From Mimachlamys varia (Eukaryota > Mollusca > Bivalvia > Pectinida > Pectinidae): a stretch of 64,000 bases of DNA. Below are positions 28,300-36,718 of this stretch, in pieces (position 1 is the stretch's first letter; the number at the start of each line of letters is the position of its first letter). The stretch is taken from the NCBI GenBank assembly GCA_947623455.1, contig OX392528.1, forward strand, positions 1,564,001 through 1,628,000. The letters run 5' to 3'. The notes beneath the pieces are model-generated. The model saw nothing but the letters and a program-made list of their open reading frames with translations. It made no database searches and was not told where the DNA came from. A program made the translations under genes and the position numbers.

Positions 28300-28312
28300 C
28301 TTATATGAATCA
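28225..28312. other. 88-bp insertion interrupting the endonuclease reading frame
   Basis: In element sense an AT-rich stretch lies between two copies of ACAAGAG (CAACAAGAG ending at 28313 and CCACAAGAG ending at 28225). It introduces a TGA stop (28312-28310) and, being 88 bp, shifts the frame by one. That agrees with the frames of the two flanking ORFs. The direct repeats suggest a 7-9-bp target duplication. GT-AG intron boundaries cannot be placed so that the frame is kept, so I do not read it as an intron. Confidence 0.65.
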
Positions 28313-29173
28313 CTCTTGTTGGCCCGGATGGTCTATAAAGGTAGACCACTCGTCAAAAAACACAGTATTTCTGAGTCCGTTCTGTTTAGATGGAGGAGGC
28401 CTGTAAATGATGCACAACCTGAATTGTTTATCCTCGGCAATGACAGAGCAAGTCAAGTGCTCAAAGTGTGTGAATACCTCATCATGGCTAGGAGAGAGAT
28501 TTGTCACACTCAAGCCTTTCTTAAACAGAACAGCTACACCACCACCACGTCTGCCGTCTCGAGCATTGTGGATGAATCCATAACCAGTTGGTATCAGCTC
28601 AGCAAGAACTTGGTCATCGATATCTGAACCTAACCAGGTTTCTGTCAGGGCAAGAATGTCAATGTCCTGAGATATTATAAAATCTCTGATGGACGATGAC
28701 TTATTCTTCACCGAGCGGCAGTTTAAGGATACTAAATACAGTGGATTGATCGACTTCGGGTAACCGGTTGTTGTTGGCTTTACGACGTGTAAATTCTCGT
28801 ACGATACTGATGGTATTGGAATCCGTGTGGAATTATCGTATCGAGAATGAACAATAGTGTCGATGCATGATACCTCTGTAGGTGCAATGTATTCCTGCAA
28901 GAAAGTGTGCGAGGCGGATAGACCATTTGATGTGACTACATTGACGAGATTGTCAGTGTTTATGCACGAGTTGGTACAAACACTGGTTCCACGTGATGTA
29001 GCACCTATAATCACTGGTATTTGCCTAGCAACACCCTTTCCTGCCCGTGTTCCACGCCTAGTACGCAAGTTTTTCCCCAAATTCGATTTCTGACAATCTA
29101 CCAAACACGGTTTAGTGATATCATGACTCACTGGTCTAAGTGCCAGGAGAACAGATCTGCTGTACCTAAACAT
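28310..29173 (-). pseudogene. Non-LTR retrotransposon ORF2, N-terminal part: leader and first half of APE endonuclease
   Basis: 287-codon frame beginning with an ATG (29173-29171). The leader carries YSRSVLLALRP (4-14) and a basic RTRRGTRAGKG stretch (37-47), both typical of the segment before the endonuclease in CR1/L2-like ORF2. The endonuclease starts near residue 146: LNCRSV (150-155, conserved Asn), LTETWL (176-181, metal-binding Glu) and IYRPP (256-260). The frame stops at the inserted TGA after residue 287, before the GDxN and xDH motifs, which continue in another frame downstream. The intact protein would nick target DNA to prime reverse transcription; this copy cannot make it in one piece. 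Start choice is reasonable but unproven. Confidence 0.85.
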
Positions 29174-29446
29174 GACTGGATATTAGCTTGCCATGACGGG
29201 GGGAAAACTACTTGGGACGTTTTCACGTATCTGCTGCTGGTGTCCACTTTTATATTGGTCGCCTCTTTGGTGACACTTACTAAGACGACATGCATGAACT
29301 AAAAATGTCTATTTACGAATAACTGATACTGCAATTGGACTTTTACTGTATTTACAACCTAATCAGCAGAGCAGCTGAACCAAAAAACGCTCAAAGTTCT
29401 GGTGGTTAACACAATATCGCAAATATGTGACGAAATATTTGGCCAA

Positions 29447-29603
29447 ATTGGGACGAGATATTAAGACAAAATTTGGGACGAGATGTCTAGTTACGTACAT
29501 TTGACATAGCTCAAAAAATTGGGACGAGATATTAAGACAAAATTTGGGACGAGATGTCTAGCTACGTACATACAGATCGAAAATTTGACATAGCTCAAAA
29601 ATT
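29447..29603. repeat. Tandem duplication of about 71 bp in the retrotransposon 5' UTR
   Basis: Two adjacent copies begin ATTGGGACGAGATATTAAG (29447 and 29518) and run through GATGTCTAG, TACGTACA and TTTGACATAGCTCAAAAA. The second copy has an extra stretch of about 15 bp after TACGTACAT. Repeated 5' UTR blocks are known in several non-LTR families, where they can act as promoter units. That role is inference here. Confidence 0.85.
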
Positions 29604-29911
29604 GCTAAAAATTATTAGCGCTGATACTGAAATAATAAAAATATTGTTTTACAACCGTTGGACGCGCTCTGATATAATCAATTCACAAATAAACAGCGGG
29701 ACGAGACTACAATGTAAGTTAAACCGAAATGGCGTATACCCAAGCCAGATGAAAAAGAGTTAGGCCTACTGCGTATACATGGACGTATGAAACTGCAAAC
29801 TTATATCACTATAAATGTGAATATTATACGCCAGATTTTAAAGAAGGTTTTAATTTAAAATCAGTGAAAAATATTAAGCAGGCAATCAAAGATTAAATTA
29901 ACTAATTACAA

Positions 29912-30180
29912 TGGGGACGGGTTTGCTCGAGACGGTATTAGACAACTCGCCCAATAGTCAAAGTCTGTTTTTCCAAATACACAGAATTAAAACAAGAATA
30001 ACGACAATTAACAGTGGCTATTAAGAAGCAAATGCCATAAACAAAATTGATACAATACAATTACTAGTGTGAAAAATCCGAAAAATCCGAAAATATATGG
30101 ACGAGTTAGCTTTTCGAGTAACGCGAATCTCGCCCAGCGGTCAAATTCAGTCTTCTGATATATACAAAAAATCCAAACCT
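29912..30180. repeat. Diverged direct repeat (period about 184 bp) in the retrotransposon 5' UTR
   Basis: A segment starting GGACGGGTTTGCTCGAG (about 29914) and containing CTCGCCCAATAGTCAAAGTC resembles a segment starting GGACGAGTTAGCTTTTCGAG (about 30099) and containing CTCGCCCAGCGGTCAAATTC. The similarity is partial, so this is an older duplication than the 71-bp pair. Confidence 0.55.
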
Positions 30181-30360
30181 AAATAACCACAAATTTCCAA
30201 CTCTTACAACTCCAGTTTTTCAAAATAAATAATCAGAAACTACAAAAATGATGCAATGGTAAACGACAGCCTTGTACAAAAGGTATGTTCGTGAGAAATA
30301 CGAAATTTGTCAGGAGCTTACGGGAGCAAGCCTTGTCAGGCGCTAACCGGAAGTCCCCAG

Positions 30361-30460
30361 TAATGATTTATAAGTAGGCATGTTAGATTTAATGATTTAT
30401 AAGTAGGCATGTTGATTAGTGATTTATATGTAGGCATGTTGGTTAGTGATTTATAAGTAG
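30361..30460. repeat. Satellite A remnant between the two retrotransposons
   Basis: About 3.5 units of satellite A, including variants GATTTATATG and GTTGGTTAGTG. It shows that the two elements inserted independently into the same array, about 100 bp apart. Confidence 0.95.
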
Positions 30461-30684
30461 TGTAGTGAGAAGCTACGAGGTATGATATATATGTATATAT
30501 GGAGTTTGCCTACAGCGGCAGCGTAGTCTACAGTCAGACCAACAGTACGTAAACACGTCCGTATAGAGGCTTGACCAAGTGTAGACTACCCCCAATACCG
30601 TCACGCACGGCAGCTCAACACCTTCGGGGCGAGTTGTCCTGCTCCACGAGAATACAGAGAAGTCAGCTCGGCACCTCTACAACA
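30461..30684 (-). repeat. 3' LTR of the Ty3-type element
   Basis: On the plus strand it starts TGTAGTGAGAAG and ends CTCTACAACA, so in element sense it runs from TG to CA. No difference was found against the copy at 36495-36718. It contains an AT-rich ATATATGTATATAT stretch (about 30486-30500) near the downstream end in element sense. Confidence 0.95.
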
Positions 30685-30693
30685 CTCTCCCCC
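30685..30693 (-). other. Polypurine tract
   Basis: In element sense GGGGGAGAG lies immediately before the 3' LTR. This is the expected position for priming plus-strand DNA synthesis. It also fixes the LTR boundary. Confidence 0.85.
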
Positions 30694-30738
30694 GTTCTAA
30701 AAAGAGACCATACTGCTCAAGAACAGCTAACAACAGAT

Positions 30739-33700
30739 TCAATCACCAGTGTCGTCAGAACACCCTGATTGTGAGCCACCAAGAGCATTATATTCCAGCC
30801 TCCGAGGTGGAGATCTCTTCCGTGCAGCCGGCTCGTTGCTCGGAGCAGACGGGCATGCACCTGCCATCCTATCAGGACGTATATTGTCCTTCTCATCAAG
30901 CCTGTCCGGTTGTAGCGGATGCCTCTCAACTGATGGACCCGAATCATCCACAATGACGTTGTTGCCACTTGAAGTAAACTCGGGTTCTGTTACACCAGCT
31001 GCTTCATCCCTCAAGACTGTATCCCTCATGCGACGAAGCCAGAGTGGAATATCTGCAGACCCGTAGCTTTTCAGTCGATCATGGTGAATGATGTTCTCAC
31101 CCTTTCGATCCTTGATCCCATACAACACTGGGGACAATACCTTTGATACCATATATGGCCCCTTCCAAGGGGCTCGAAGTTTCGGACTTTGCCCTACTTT
31201 CGTTGCGGTGTCAACCTTCAAAACGATGTCTCCAACGCCATGTGACCCTTGCCGAACGCGGAGATCGTAGTCTCTTTTTTGTCTGGTCTGCGATGACTTA
31301 AGATTGCTGCGGGCAAGTGCATGCACCTCCTTCATATTTCGTTCCATACTCTCCACAAAGTCCACATGAGCTGTTTTTGAGGCGTTCACTTTCGCTGTGC
31401 CGAGCATCAAGTCTAAGGGTTGCAAAACTTCCCTTCCAAGCATCAAGCGGTTGGGCGTGAAACCTGTTTGGCGATGATGTGTTGCCCGTATAGCACCGGC
31501 AAGTTGCTGTAAGTGGACATCCCATGTGTTCTGTTTGTTTTCCGAGTGACATCTGATAGCCTGGAGGATTGCCCGATTGTATCTCTCGACCTGGCCATTC
31601 GAAGATGGGTGGTAGGGAGTCGTCCTCGTTTTCTTGATCTCAAGAAGGTCACAAACGCCTCTCACAACCTTGCCATCCATATTCTTTCCCTGATCTGTGT
31701 GAATCTCCAACGGAACTCCAAAACGAGATATAAACTCATTGACCAACGTCCGTGAAATGGTTTCTGCCGTCTGATCCGCTAAAGGGAAGCACTCGAGCCA
31801 CTTGGTAAACTGGTCTACTACCATCAACACATACTTGTTACCTTGCTTCGTTAATGGTAGCGGGCCGAGTATGTCCACGTGAACTCTCTCCATCGGTATA
31901 CCCGCATGGAACTTCTCCAGGTGAGCTCTGGCTTTTTTACTGGGACCCTTTTGGACATTGCAGACCTTACACCCATCGACATAAAGCTTGCAATCAGCAG
32001 TCATACCGTACCATATAGCACTTCTCCTCACTCGGTCAAGAGTCTTCGTCTGTCCAAAGTGACCGGACAACCTAAGGTCATGCGCACTATGAAGGACCTG
32101 GTCACGCATTTTTTCCGGAGTTAGAAACAACAGTCTCGGTTGCAATGGATCTTCCCAATGATAAAACCAGACGCCATTCCGACGAACAAGCTGTGAGCTA
32201 CAGAGGTACCAGTGACGAGTAGCTGGACTAGATAGCCTCAGTTCATGCTCCGCAGGCTGGTAGTTGGCTTCTCGCCAACGAAGAAGTGGCCCGAGCTCCT
32301 TGTCAGCAAGCTGACACTGTCGTAGGTCCTCTGCAGACATGTCCGAAGCCCACGGAATGTGGTCCAATGGGATGGACTGAACAGTTCGAACCTTAGCTAT
32401 GGTTAACGGGACGACATAGTCAATGTCCTCCTCAAATGCCTCCCATTGGTGCCGGGCTCTGGTGCAATAAGCACAACCACCACATGGAAGATCCCCCAAT
32501 GCAACAGCTCTCTGGTAGTGTATACACTCGTCGAGTTTGTCCGGAATGCGGGACAATGCATCCGCGTTCTGATGGTTCCTCCCAGACCGATGCTGAATAG
32601 CCATATCATATGAGGAAAGCTCCTCAATCCAACGAGCTAACTGTCCCTCAATGTTTTTAAAACTCAGGAGCCATATCAAACTGTTGTGATCAGTTCGGAT
32701 AACAAAACGTCTACCAAGGAGGTAATGCCGAAACTGCCGTGTGAACGATACTATCGCCAGGAGTTCCTTTCTAGTAGTACAGTACTTTCTTTGGCAAGGA
32801 GTTAATACCTTACTGGCAAACGCTATAACGCGAGATTTCCCATCCTGAATTTGACAAAGCTCCGCTCCGATGGACACGTTTGAAGCATCTGTGTCCAGGA
32901 TGAATGTGCCGTCAGCGGTAGGGTGTGCAAGTTCAACAGCCTCTATCAGTGCGTCCTTTAACTCCATAAAGGCGTTTTGGTGCATTTTTGTCCACATAAA
33001 CTTCGAAGTTCCGGTAAGACCATGGAGAGGTTGTGCGATCCGTGCAAAATCTCGAACGTGATCCCTATGGTAGTTAGCATACCCCAAGAACGATTCAACT
33101 TCTTTTCTGCTTTCCGGCATTGGCCATTCCGCAATGATCTTGAGGCTCTCTGGATTGATTGAGACTCCCTGTTTATTTACCACTTTCCCAAGGAAAATGA
33201 CTTCTTCCTTGAACAGGTGACACTTTTTTGGCTTCAGCTTGAGATTGTGGTCTCTGAATCTCGTTAATACCTCGGTGAGATTCTCAAGATGCGTTTCAAA
33301 GGTGTCTCCTAAAACGATCACGTCATCCAAATATGCGAGACACTCTTCCCATGTGAGGCCTTGAAGAACGAGTTGTATTACTCGGCTAAACGTGGCTGGG
33401 CTATTGCATAAGCCAAAGGGCAGGCGAGCATGCTCAAAAAGACCATACTTTGTAATAAATGCTGTTTTATGACGGTCGCGCTTGTCCACCTCTACCTGCC
33501 AGTAACCAGCAGCCATATCAAGTGTACTCATGAAAGCACTGCCGGAAACAGAATCTAAACAAGCTGCGATATTTGGAAGAGGAAAAGCATCCTTCCGCGT
33601 AACATTGTTGAGGGCTCTATAATCTATGCAGTATCGCAACGATCCATCTTTTTTCCTGATAAGCACTGGCGCTGATGCCCACTCAGATGCAGATGGCTGT

Positions 33701-34908
33701 ATGACCCCTTTTTCAATCATCGCATCGATATGCTGTTTCTCCTCAGCTTCAAAACCTAAAGGGGTTCTTCTCATTCGTTGTCGAATAGGCTTGGAGTCAC
33801 CAGTTTCTATCCGATGCTGAATTTCCCCCCGAAACAATCCCAGATCCATATCCCCATCAGCGAATACTTCCCGGAAGGACAACAGAAGTTCAGCAACCCT
33901 CAATGCTTGTTCTGGGGACAACTGTTTCACCGAACGATCATATAGATCCATCAAATGTGTAGGGATCGCTGACATTGCCTCCTTTAGCCGATCAGTCAAT
34001 GTTTCCTCCTGCCCCAATCGAAACTCCCTTATTTTCGGTGACACTTGTTCCGGCATATCCTCCTCCAGAACATGCGCAACCTCCATTGCAGTCCCAAAGC
34101 TGCAACCGCTTTTTAAAGTGATGCATTTATCAGTAGGATTACAGAGTTTAACCGGCATGTTGTCACTATCATTCTGTAATGTGGCTGGAGAGAGAAGGCC
34201 TTTTATATTCCGGAACGGCTGAACAACCATGTGATATCCTTTGGGTCCATCTACTAATTCAACCTGCGCGAATTTAAAAGACGCCGGGGGCACTACAGTT
34301 CTACCTTTTATCTGGACCTTAAAAACTTTGACTTCGCCGTCCTTTGGGTCTTGGACGCATACTGCAGGATATTGTTTGCCATCTAACTCGACAGTGTATG
34401 CCGACAGATTGATAATGGCCCGATGTTTGTCAAGAAAATCTAGTCCTAGGATCATCTGATCAGAGATGTCAGCCACCACAACAGGCATTCTGTCACGAAG
34501 GGAGCCTAATTCGATTAGCGATTCGTCTAAAACACGACCGCTGACCTTCGAGTCTTTCCCTACACCATGCAAGCATATTTCCTTTGAAAGGTTACGTCCC
34601 AGGTGTAATGAGTTGAAAAACTTAGCACTAACAACAGACACTTGCGCAGCAGTATCGACAACAGCTTGGCACTCCCTGCCATGGAGTTTGATCGGCAGTA
34701 ACAAGGTCTTCGTATGACGCGATCGGTCACCAGAGTAAAGAAATATTTCCCTAACCCCGCAGGAATTATTGGCACTCTTATACTCTTTGCAGGTATTAAA
34801 CAGGGCTGAGGGTGGGCCTATTGCCTCAGCCCCTGATCGTTTAAAGACAAAGCAGAAGGAGAAGGGGAACGGGACCTTTGTTGTGGATTCTTGCGAGACT
34901 TTGGACAC
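30739..34908 (-). CDS. pol: Pol polyprotein (protease, RT, RNase H, integrase)
   Basis: 1,389-codon open frame. Its apparent first codon is GTG and there is no suitable ATG, so it is expected to be made as a Gag-Pol fusion through a -1 frameshift at 34839-34845. Protease: D85-T-A-A (usual form DT/SGA) and ILGLDFL (153-159). RT: LDMAAGYW (463-470) and YLDD (526-529). RNase H: DTDAS (672-676), E715, D740 and D783. Integrase: zinc-binding H943, H950, C980, C983; catalytic D1012, D1072 and E1108 (spacing D-59-D-35-E). A GPY/F-like KGPY follows at about 1249-1252. The C-terminal 100 residues are charged and without a chromodomain. No internal stop or missing catalytic residue was seen. Pol copies the element RNA and inserts the DNA into the genome. 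Confidence 0.96.
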   Translation of the reverse strand: MSKVSQESTTKVPFPFSFCFVFKRSGAEAIGPPSALFNTCKEYKSANNSCGVREIFLYSGDRSRHTKTLLLPIKLHGRECQAVVDTAAQVSVVSAKFFNSLHLGRNLSKEICLHGVGKDSKVSGRVLDESLIELGSLRDRMPVVVADISDQMILGLDFLDKHRAIINLSAYTVELDGKQYPAVCVQDPKDGEVKVFKVQIKGRTVVPPASFKFAQVELVDGPKGYHMVVQPFRNIKGLLSPATLQNDSDNMPVKLCNPTDKCITLKSGCSFGTAMEVAHVLEEDMPEQVSPKIREFRLGQEETLTDRLKEAMSAIPTHLMDLYDRSVKQLSPEQALRVAELLLSFREVFADGDMDLGLFRGEIQHRIETGDSKPIRQRMRRTPLGFEAEEKQHIDAMIEKGVIQPSASEWASAPVLIRKKDGSLRYCIDYRALNNVTRKDAFPLPNIAACLDSVSGSAFMSTLDMAAGYWQVEVDKRDRHKTAFITKYGLFEHARLPFGLCNSPATFSRVIQLVLQGLTWEECLAYLDDVIVLGDTFETHLENLTEVLTRFRDHNLKLKPKKCHLFKEEVIFLGKVVNKQGVSINPESLKIIAEWPMPESRKEVESFLGYANYHRDHVRDFARIAQPLHGLTGTSKFMWTKMHQNAFMELKDALIEAVELAHPTADGTFILDTDASNVSIGAELCQIQDGKSRVIAFASKVLTPCQRKYCTTRKELLAIVSFTRQFRHYLLGRRFVIRTDHNSLIWLLSFKNIEGQLARWIEELSSYDMAIQHRSGRNHQNADALSRIPDKLDECIHYQRAVALGDLPCGGCAYCTRARHQWEAFEEDIDYVVPLTIAKVRTVQSIPLDHIPWASDMSAEDLRQCQLADKELGPLLRWREANYQPAEHELRLSSPATRHWYLCSSQLVRRNGVWFYHWEDPLQPRLLFLTPEKMRDQVLHSAHDLRLSGHFGQTKTLDRVRRSAIWYGMTADCKLYVDGCKVCNVQKGPSKKARAHLEKFHAGIPMERVHVDILGPLPLTKQGNKYVLMVVDQFTKWLECFPLADQTAETISRTLVNEFISRFGVPLEIHTDQGKNMDGKVVRGVCDLLEIKKTRTTPYHPSSNGQVERYNRAILQAIRCHSENKQNTWDVHLQQLAGAIRATHHRQTGFTPNRLMLGREVLQPLDLMLGTAKVNASKTAHVDFVESMERNMKEVHALARSNLKSSQTRQKRDYDLRVRQGSHGVGDIVLKVDTATKVGQSPKLRAPWKGPYMVSKVLSPVLYGIKDRKGENIIHHDRLKSYGSADIPLWLRRMRDTVLRDEAAGVTEPEFTSSGNNVIVDDSGPSVERHPLQPDRLDEKDNIRPDRMAGACPSAPSNEPAARKRSPPRRLEYNALGGSQSGCSDDTGD
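34803..34845 (-). promoter_or_regulatory. Programmed -1 ribosomal frameshift signal between gag and pol
   Basis: In element sense the heptamer TTTAAAC (34845-34839) sits in the gag frame as T TTA AAC (gag codons 491-492), the X XXY YYZ arrangement. After a 6-nt spacer comes a perfect 9-bp stem, GGGCTGAGG (34832-34824) with CCTCAGCCC (34811-34803). The 12-nt loop contains the gag stop TAG (34820-34818). The pol frame is offset by -1 from gag, as required. Slippery heptamer, spacing and hairpin all match the classical signal. A pseudoknot was not established. Confidence 0.88.
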
Positions 34909-36314
34909 TCCCTGGCAAAATGTGTAAAATCCCCGCAGTTAAAACAACCACGATCTCGTGTCGGAGAAGTGTTTGGGGACCTAGCCCGATTTCTTCGTTG
35001 AACTTCCCTCAATATTGAATCCATCTTAACATGGATTTTTGCCAGTTCATCCTCTGTTCGCTGAACTCTCTCCTCCAACGTACTCTTACTTTTCAGTGAG
35101 GGACCCCCTACCTGCCTAACCAACGCCCCGTCAGAGCCATCCCCCGTTTGAAAAGAAACACGTTTGACATCCTGTTTCAACTGCTTCGTCGACCCATAAA
35201 TGAGATTTTGGTTTGTTATAGCCCCTTTCACTAGCGCTAGCGTTTTATCAAGGGTGCTGGGGGCCTTGTCTAAAACTGCCAGGGCCACCCGCTTATCCAT
35301 CAGACCTTTTAAGAAGCTATCAACGGCCATGATCTGCACAAAGTCTTCTTGCGCCCCGGGATAACCGTCTGAAGCCAATTCCTGTGCTCTCTCGGCATAT
35401 TCCTCAACTGTTTCCTCCGCGCTCTGCCGCAGCTCTGCTAACTCACGTCTAACAATATGAGGAAGATCCTGCTTCCCAAACCGTTGATTCAGTTTAGAAC
35501 AAAGGACATTGAAATCATCACGTACATTCATCGGCCGTGAACTGAAGAATTTCAAAGCCTTGTCCCGGAGACTCTCAATAAGCTTGTCAAGCTTCTGTCT
35601 ATTAGACCATCCATATCGGTCACAAATGTGAGAAATTTGAACATAAAATGGTTTCCACTCTGTCCTACCATCATATGTCGGGAGCCTAACCTTTCTGTCC
35701 ATTTCCTCCCTTACACTAGCCCTTCTGTCCCCACCTCCTGAACTTTGGCCCTTAAAAGGAATTTTTTCACTAGCCCCTTGTACGGATTTGGACTTCTGGC
35801 TATATATTGACATTGGAGCTAATCCCTCCACCGTGCCCAATAAATGTCCAATTCCTGGTTTTGTTTCCGGTTTTAATAAAGCTAGTCGAAGTTGTTCGTC
35901 CTTTTCCCTAAGCTGACGGGAAAAATCCTCCCGCATTTCATCTATTTGCCTTTTCATCTCGATTTCCCTTCGCTCTATTTCATCCTCCCTAATTCTAAAC
36001 TGTTTTTCCTGAGCCTCCCTCTCAAAAGCAATCTTTTCAGCCATAATGCGAGCATGCTGTAAAGCCCCACTATCAACACCGCCTTCCGCCCTATCCCGGC
36101 CCCCAGAAACCACGGGTTCAAGGCACACTATCCCCTTAGCTATCAACGGGTCCCACATAGTACTTGGTACGCTAGGGATTCCCTTCAAGTCCTCCCATGT
36201 TAATTCACCATCACACTCGTCCCGTTTCTGAATAATTGTCTTAGCCCTGCTAGGACCTATACCGCTAATGCCGACAAGTTCATCATACGACGCTGCGTTA
36301 ATATTTAGCGACAT
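34818..36314 (-). CDS. gag: Gag polyprotein with N-terminal helix-hairpin-helix
   Basis: 498 residues. The ATG (36314-36312) has A at -3. Order: a helix-hairpin-helix domain at about 2-65 (LNINAASYDEL, then GISGIGPSRAKTI at 15-27) resembling the ComEA-type fold; a charged coiled coil at about 88-148; a capsid-like region at about 205-370 containing LPTYDGRTEWKPF (211-223) and WSNRQKLDKLIESL (236-249), the usual retrotransposon Gag signatures; and a CCHC zinc knuckle (C457, C460, H465, C470) followed by an Arg/Ser-rich tail. Gag forms the particle that packages element RNA. The HhH domain suggests an added nucleic-acid contact. The last 91 nt overlap pol in another frame. Confidence 0.93.
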   Translation of the reverse strand: MSLNINAASYDELVGISGIGPSRAKTIIQKRDECDGELTWEDLKGIPSVPSTMWDPLIAKGIVCLEPVVSGGRDRAEGGVDSGALQHARIMAEKIAFEREAQEKQFRIREDEIERREIEMKRQIDEMREDFSRQLREKDEQLRLALLKPETKPGIGHLLGTVEGLAPMSIYSQKSKSVQGASEKIPFKGQSSGGGDRRASVREEMDRKVRLPTYDGRTEWKPFYVQISHICDRYGWSNRQKLDKLIESLRDKALKFFSSRPMNVRDDFNVLCSKLNQRFGKQDLPHIVRRELAELRQSAEETVEEYAERAQELASDGYPGAQEDFVQIMAVDSFLKGLMDKRVALAVLDKAPSTLDKTLALVKGAITNQNLIYGSTKQLKQDVKRVSFQTGDGSDGALVRQVGGPSLKSKSTLEERVQRTEDELAKIHVKMDSILREVQRRNRARSPNTSPTRDRGCFNCGDFTHFARECPKSRKNPQQRSRSPSPSALSLNDQGLRQ

Positions 36315-36480
36315 GTTTAAACAAAAATAAACCGGCGCAAAGCTATAATAATCTGGAGTGAGCGTGTAACACAGAACAATTGCCCCGGGCTATACACCGT
36401 AGCGTGGCGTGGTTATAAATAGGACCCGTTCTGTGTACAGGTAAACTCGTATTTAGAAATTATAGCTATAATTTGTATTT
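36315..36480 (-). other. Leader between primer-binding site and gag
   Basis: About 166 bp without an ORF. The plus (antisense) strand contains TATAAATAGG at 36414-36423, which I treat as chance. Confidence 0.6.
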
Positions 36481-36492
36481 CTTCTGACACCA
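36481..36492 (-). other. tRNA primer-binding site
   Basis: In element sense TGGTGTCAGAAG begins 2 nt after the 5' LTR. TGG pairs with a tRNA CCA end. A leucine-type tRNA is the likely primer, judged from memory of other mollusc Ty3-type elements; the tRNA itself is not in the window. Confidence 0.75.
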
Positions 36493-36494
36493 AT

Positions 36495-36718
36495 TGTAGT
36501 GAGAAGCTACGAGGTATGATATATATGTATATATGGAGTTTGCCTACAGCGGCAGCGTAGTCTACAGTCAGACCAACAGTACGTAAACACGTCCGTATAG
36601 AGGCTTGACCAAGTGTAGACTACCCCCAATACCGTCACGCACGGCAGCTCAACACCTTCGGGGCGAGTTGTCCTGCTCCACGAGAATACAGAGAAGTCAG
36701 CTCGGCACCTCTACAACA
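36495..36718 (-). repeat. 5' LTR of the Ty3-type element
   Basis: Copy of 30461-30684 with no visible difference. It should contain the promoter that drives leftward transcription of gag-pol. No confident TATA box can be assigned by eye. Confidence 0.95.

Larger units (their letters stand above)
25542..30360 (-). mobile_element. CR1/L2-like non-LTR retrotransposon, broken copy inserted in satellite A
   Basis: Read on the minus strand the element has a long 5' UTR (30360-29174), an ORF2 with apurinic-type endonuclease and reverse transcriptase split by a small insertion, a 3' UTR (25767-25542) and a TTA-repeat tail. The 3' end contains two AGCGCT motifs near 25573 and 25603 and a TATATAAAT stretch before the repeat tail. 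As I recall, that arrangement is typical of the CR1/L2 group. Satellite A is found immediately on both sides; the right flank resumes with TAATGATTTATAAG. A short target duplication (TAAT) is possible but merges with the tail. No ORF1 is visible upstream of ORF2, so this copy either lost it or belongs to a lineage without one. Confidence 0.88.
29174..30360 (-). other. 5' UTR of the CR1/L2-like element
   Basis: About 1.2 kb without a convincing ORF. In element sense it begins CTGGGGACTTCCGGTTAGCG (ending at the satellite junction, 30360). It contains two sets of internal repeats (separate entries) and several GGGACGAG motifs on the plus strand (about 29450, 29476, 29521, 29547, 29698). Internal promoters are expected here in this family, but I cannot locate one. 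Confidence 0.6.
30461..36718 (-). mobile_element. Ty3-type LTR retrotransposon, apparently intact
   Basis: 6.26-kb element with 224-bp LTRs that I read as identical over their whole length, a primer-binding site, gag and pol in separate overlapping frames, and a polypurine tract. Domain order protease-RT-RNase H-integrase with a GPY/F-type module after the integrase, and no chromodomain, place it among Ty3/Metaviridae-like elements. Flanks are satellite A. The base quartets next to the element are GTAG (30457-30460) and CTAG (36719-36722), a 4-bp target duplication with one mismatch. The other side of each quartet rebuilds a normal satellite unit. Identical LTRs and intact frames suggest recent insertion. 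Confidence 0.95.

Noticed and set aside
28225..28312. Intron inside the non-LTR ORF2
   Set aside because: The acceptor-like TTTATATCAG is tempting, but no GT donor keeps the frame; direct repeats fit an insertion better.
30571..34717. Many short plus- and minus-strand ORFs across gag-pol
   Set aside because: They are shadows of the pol frame, which has all catalytic motifs.
30739..36314. Envelope gene making this an errantivirus-like retrovirus
   Set aside because: Only about 50 bp separate the pol stop from the 3' LTR, so there is no room for env.
36414..36423. TATAAATAGG on the plus strand in the Ty3 leader as an antisense promoter
   Set aside because: A single motif with no other support.
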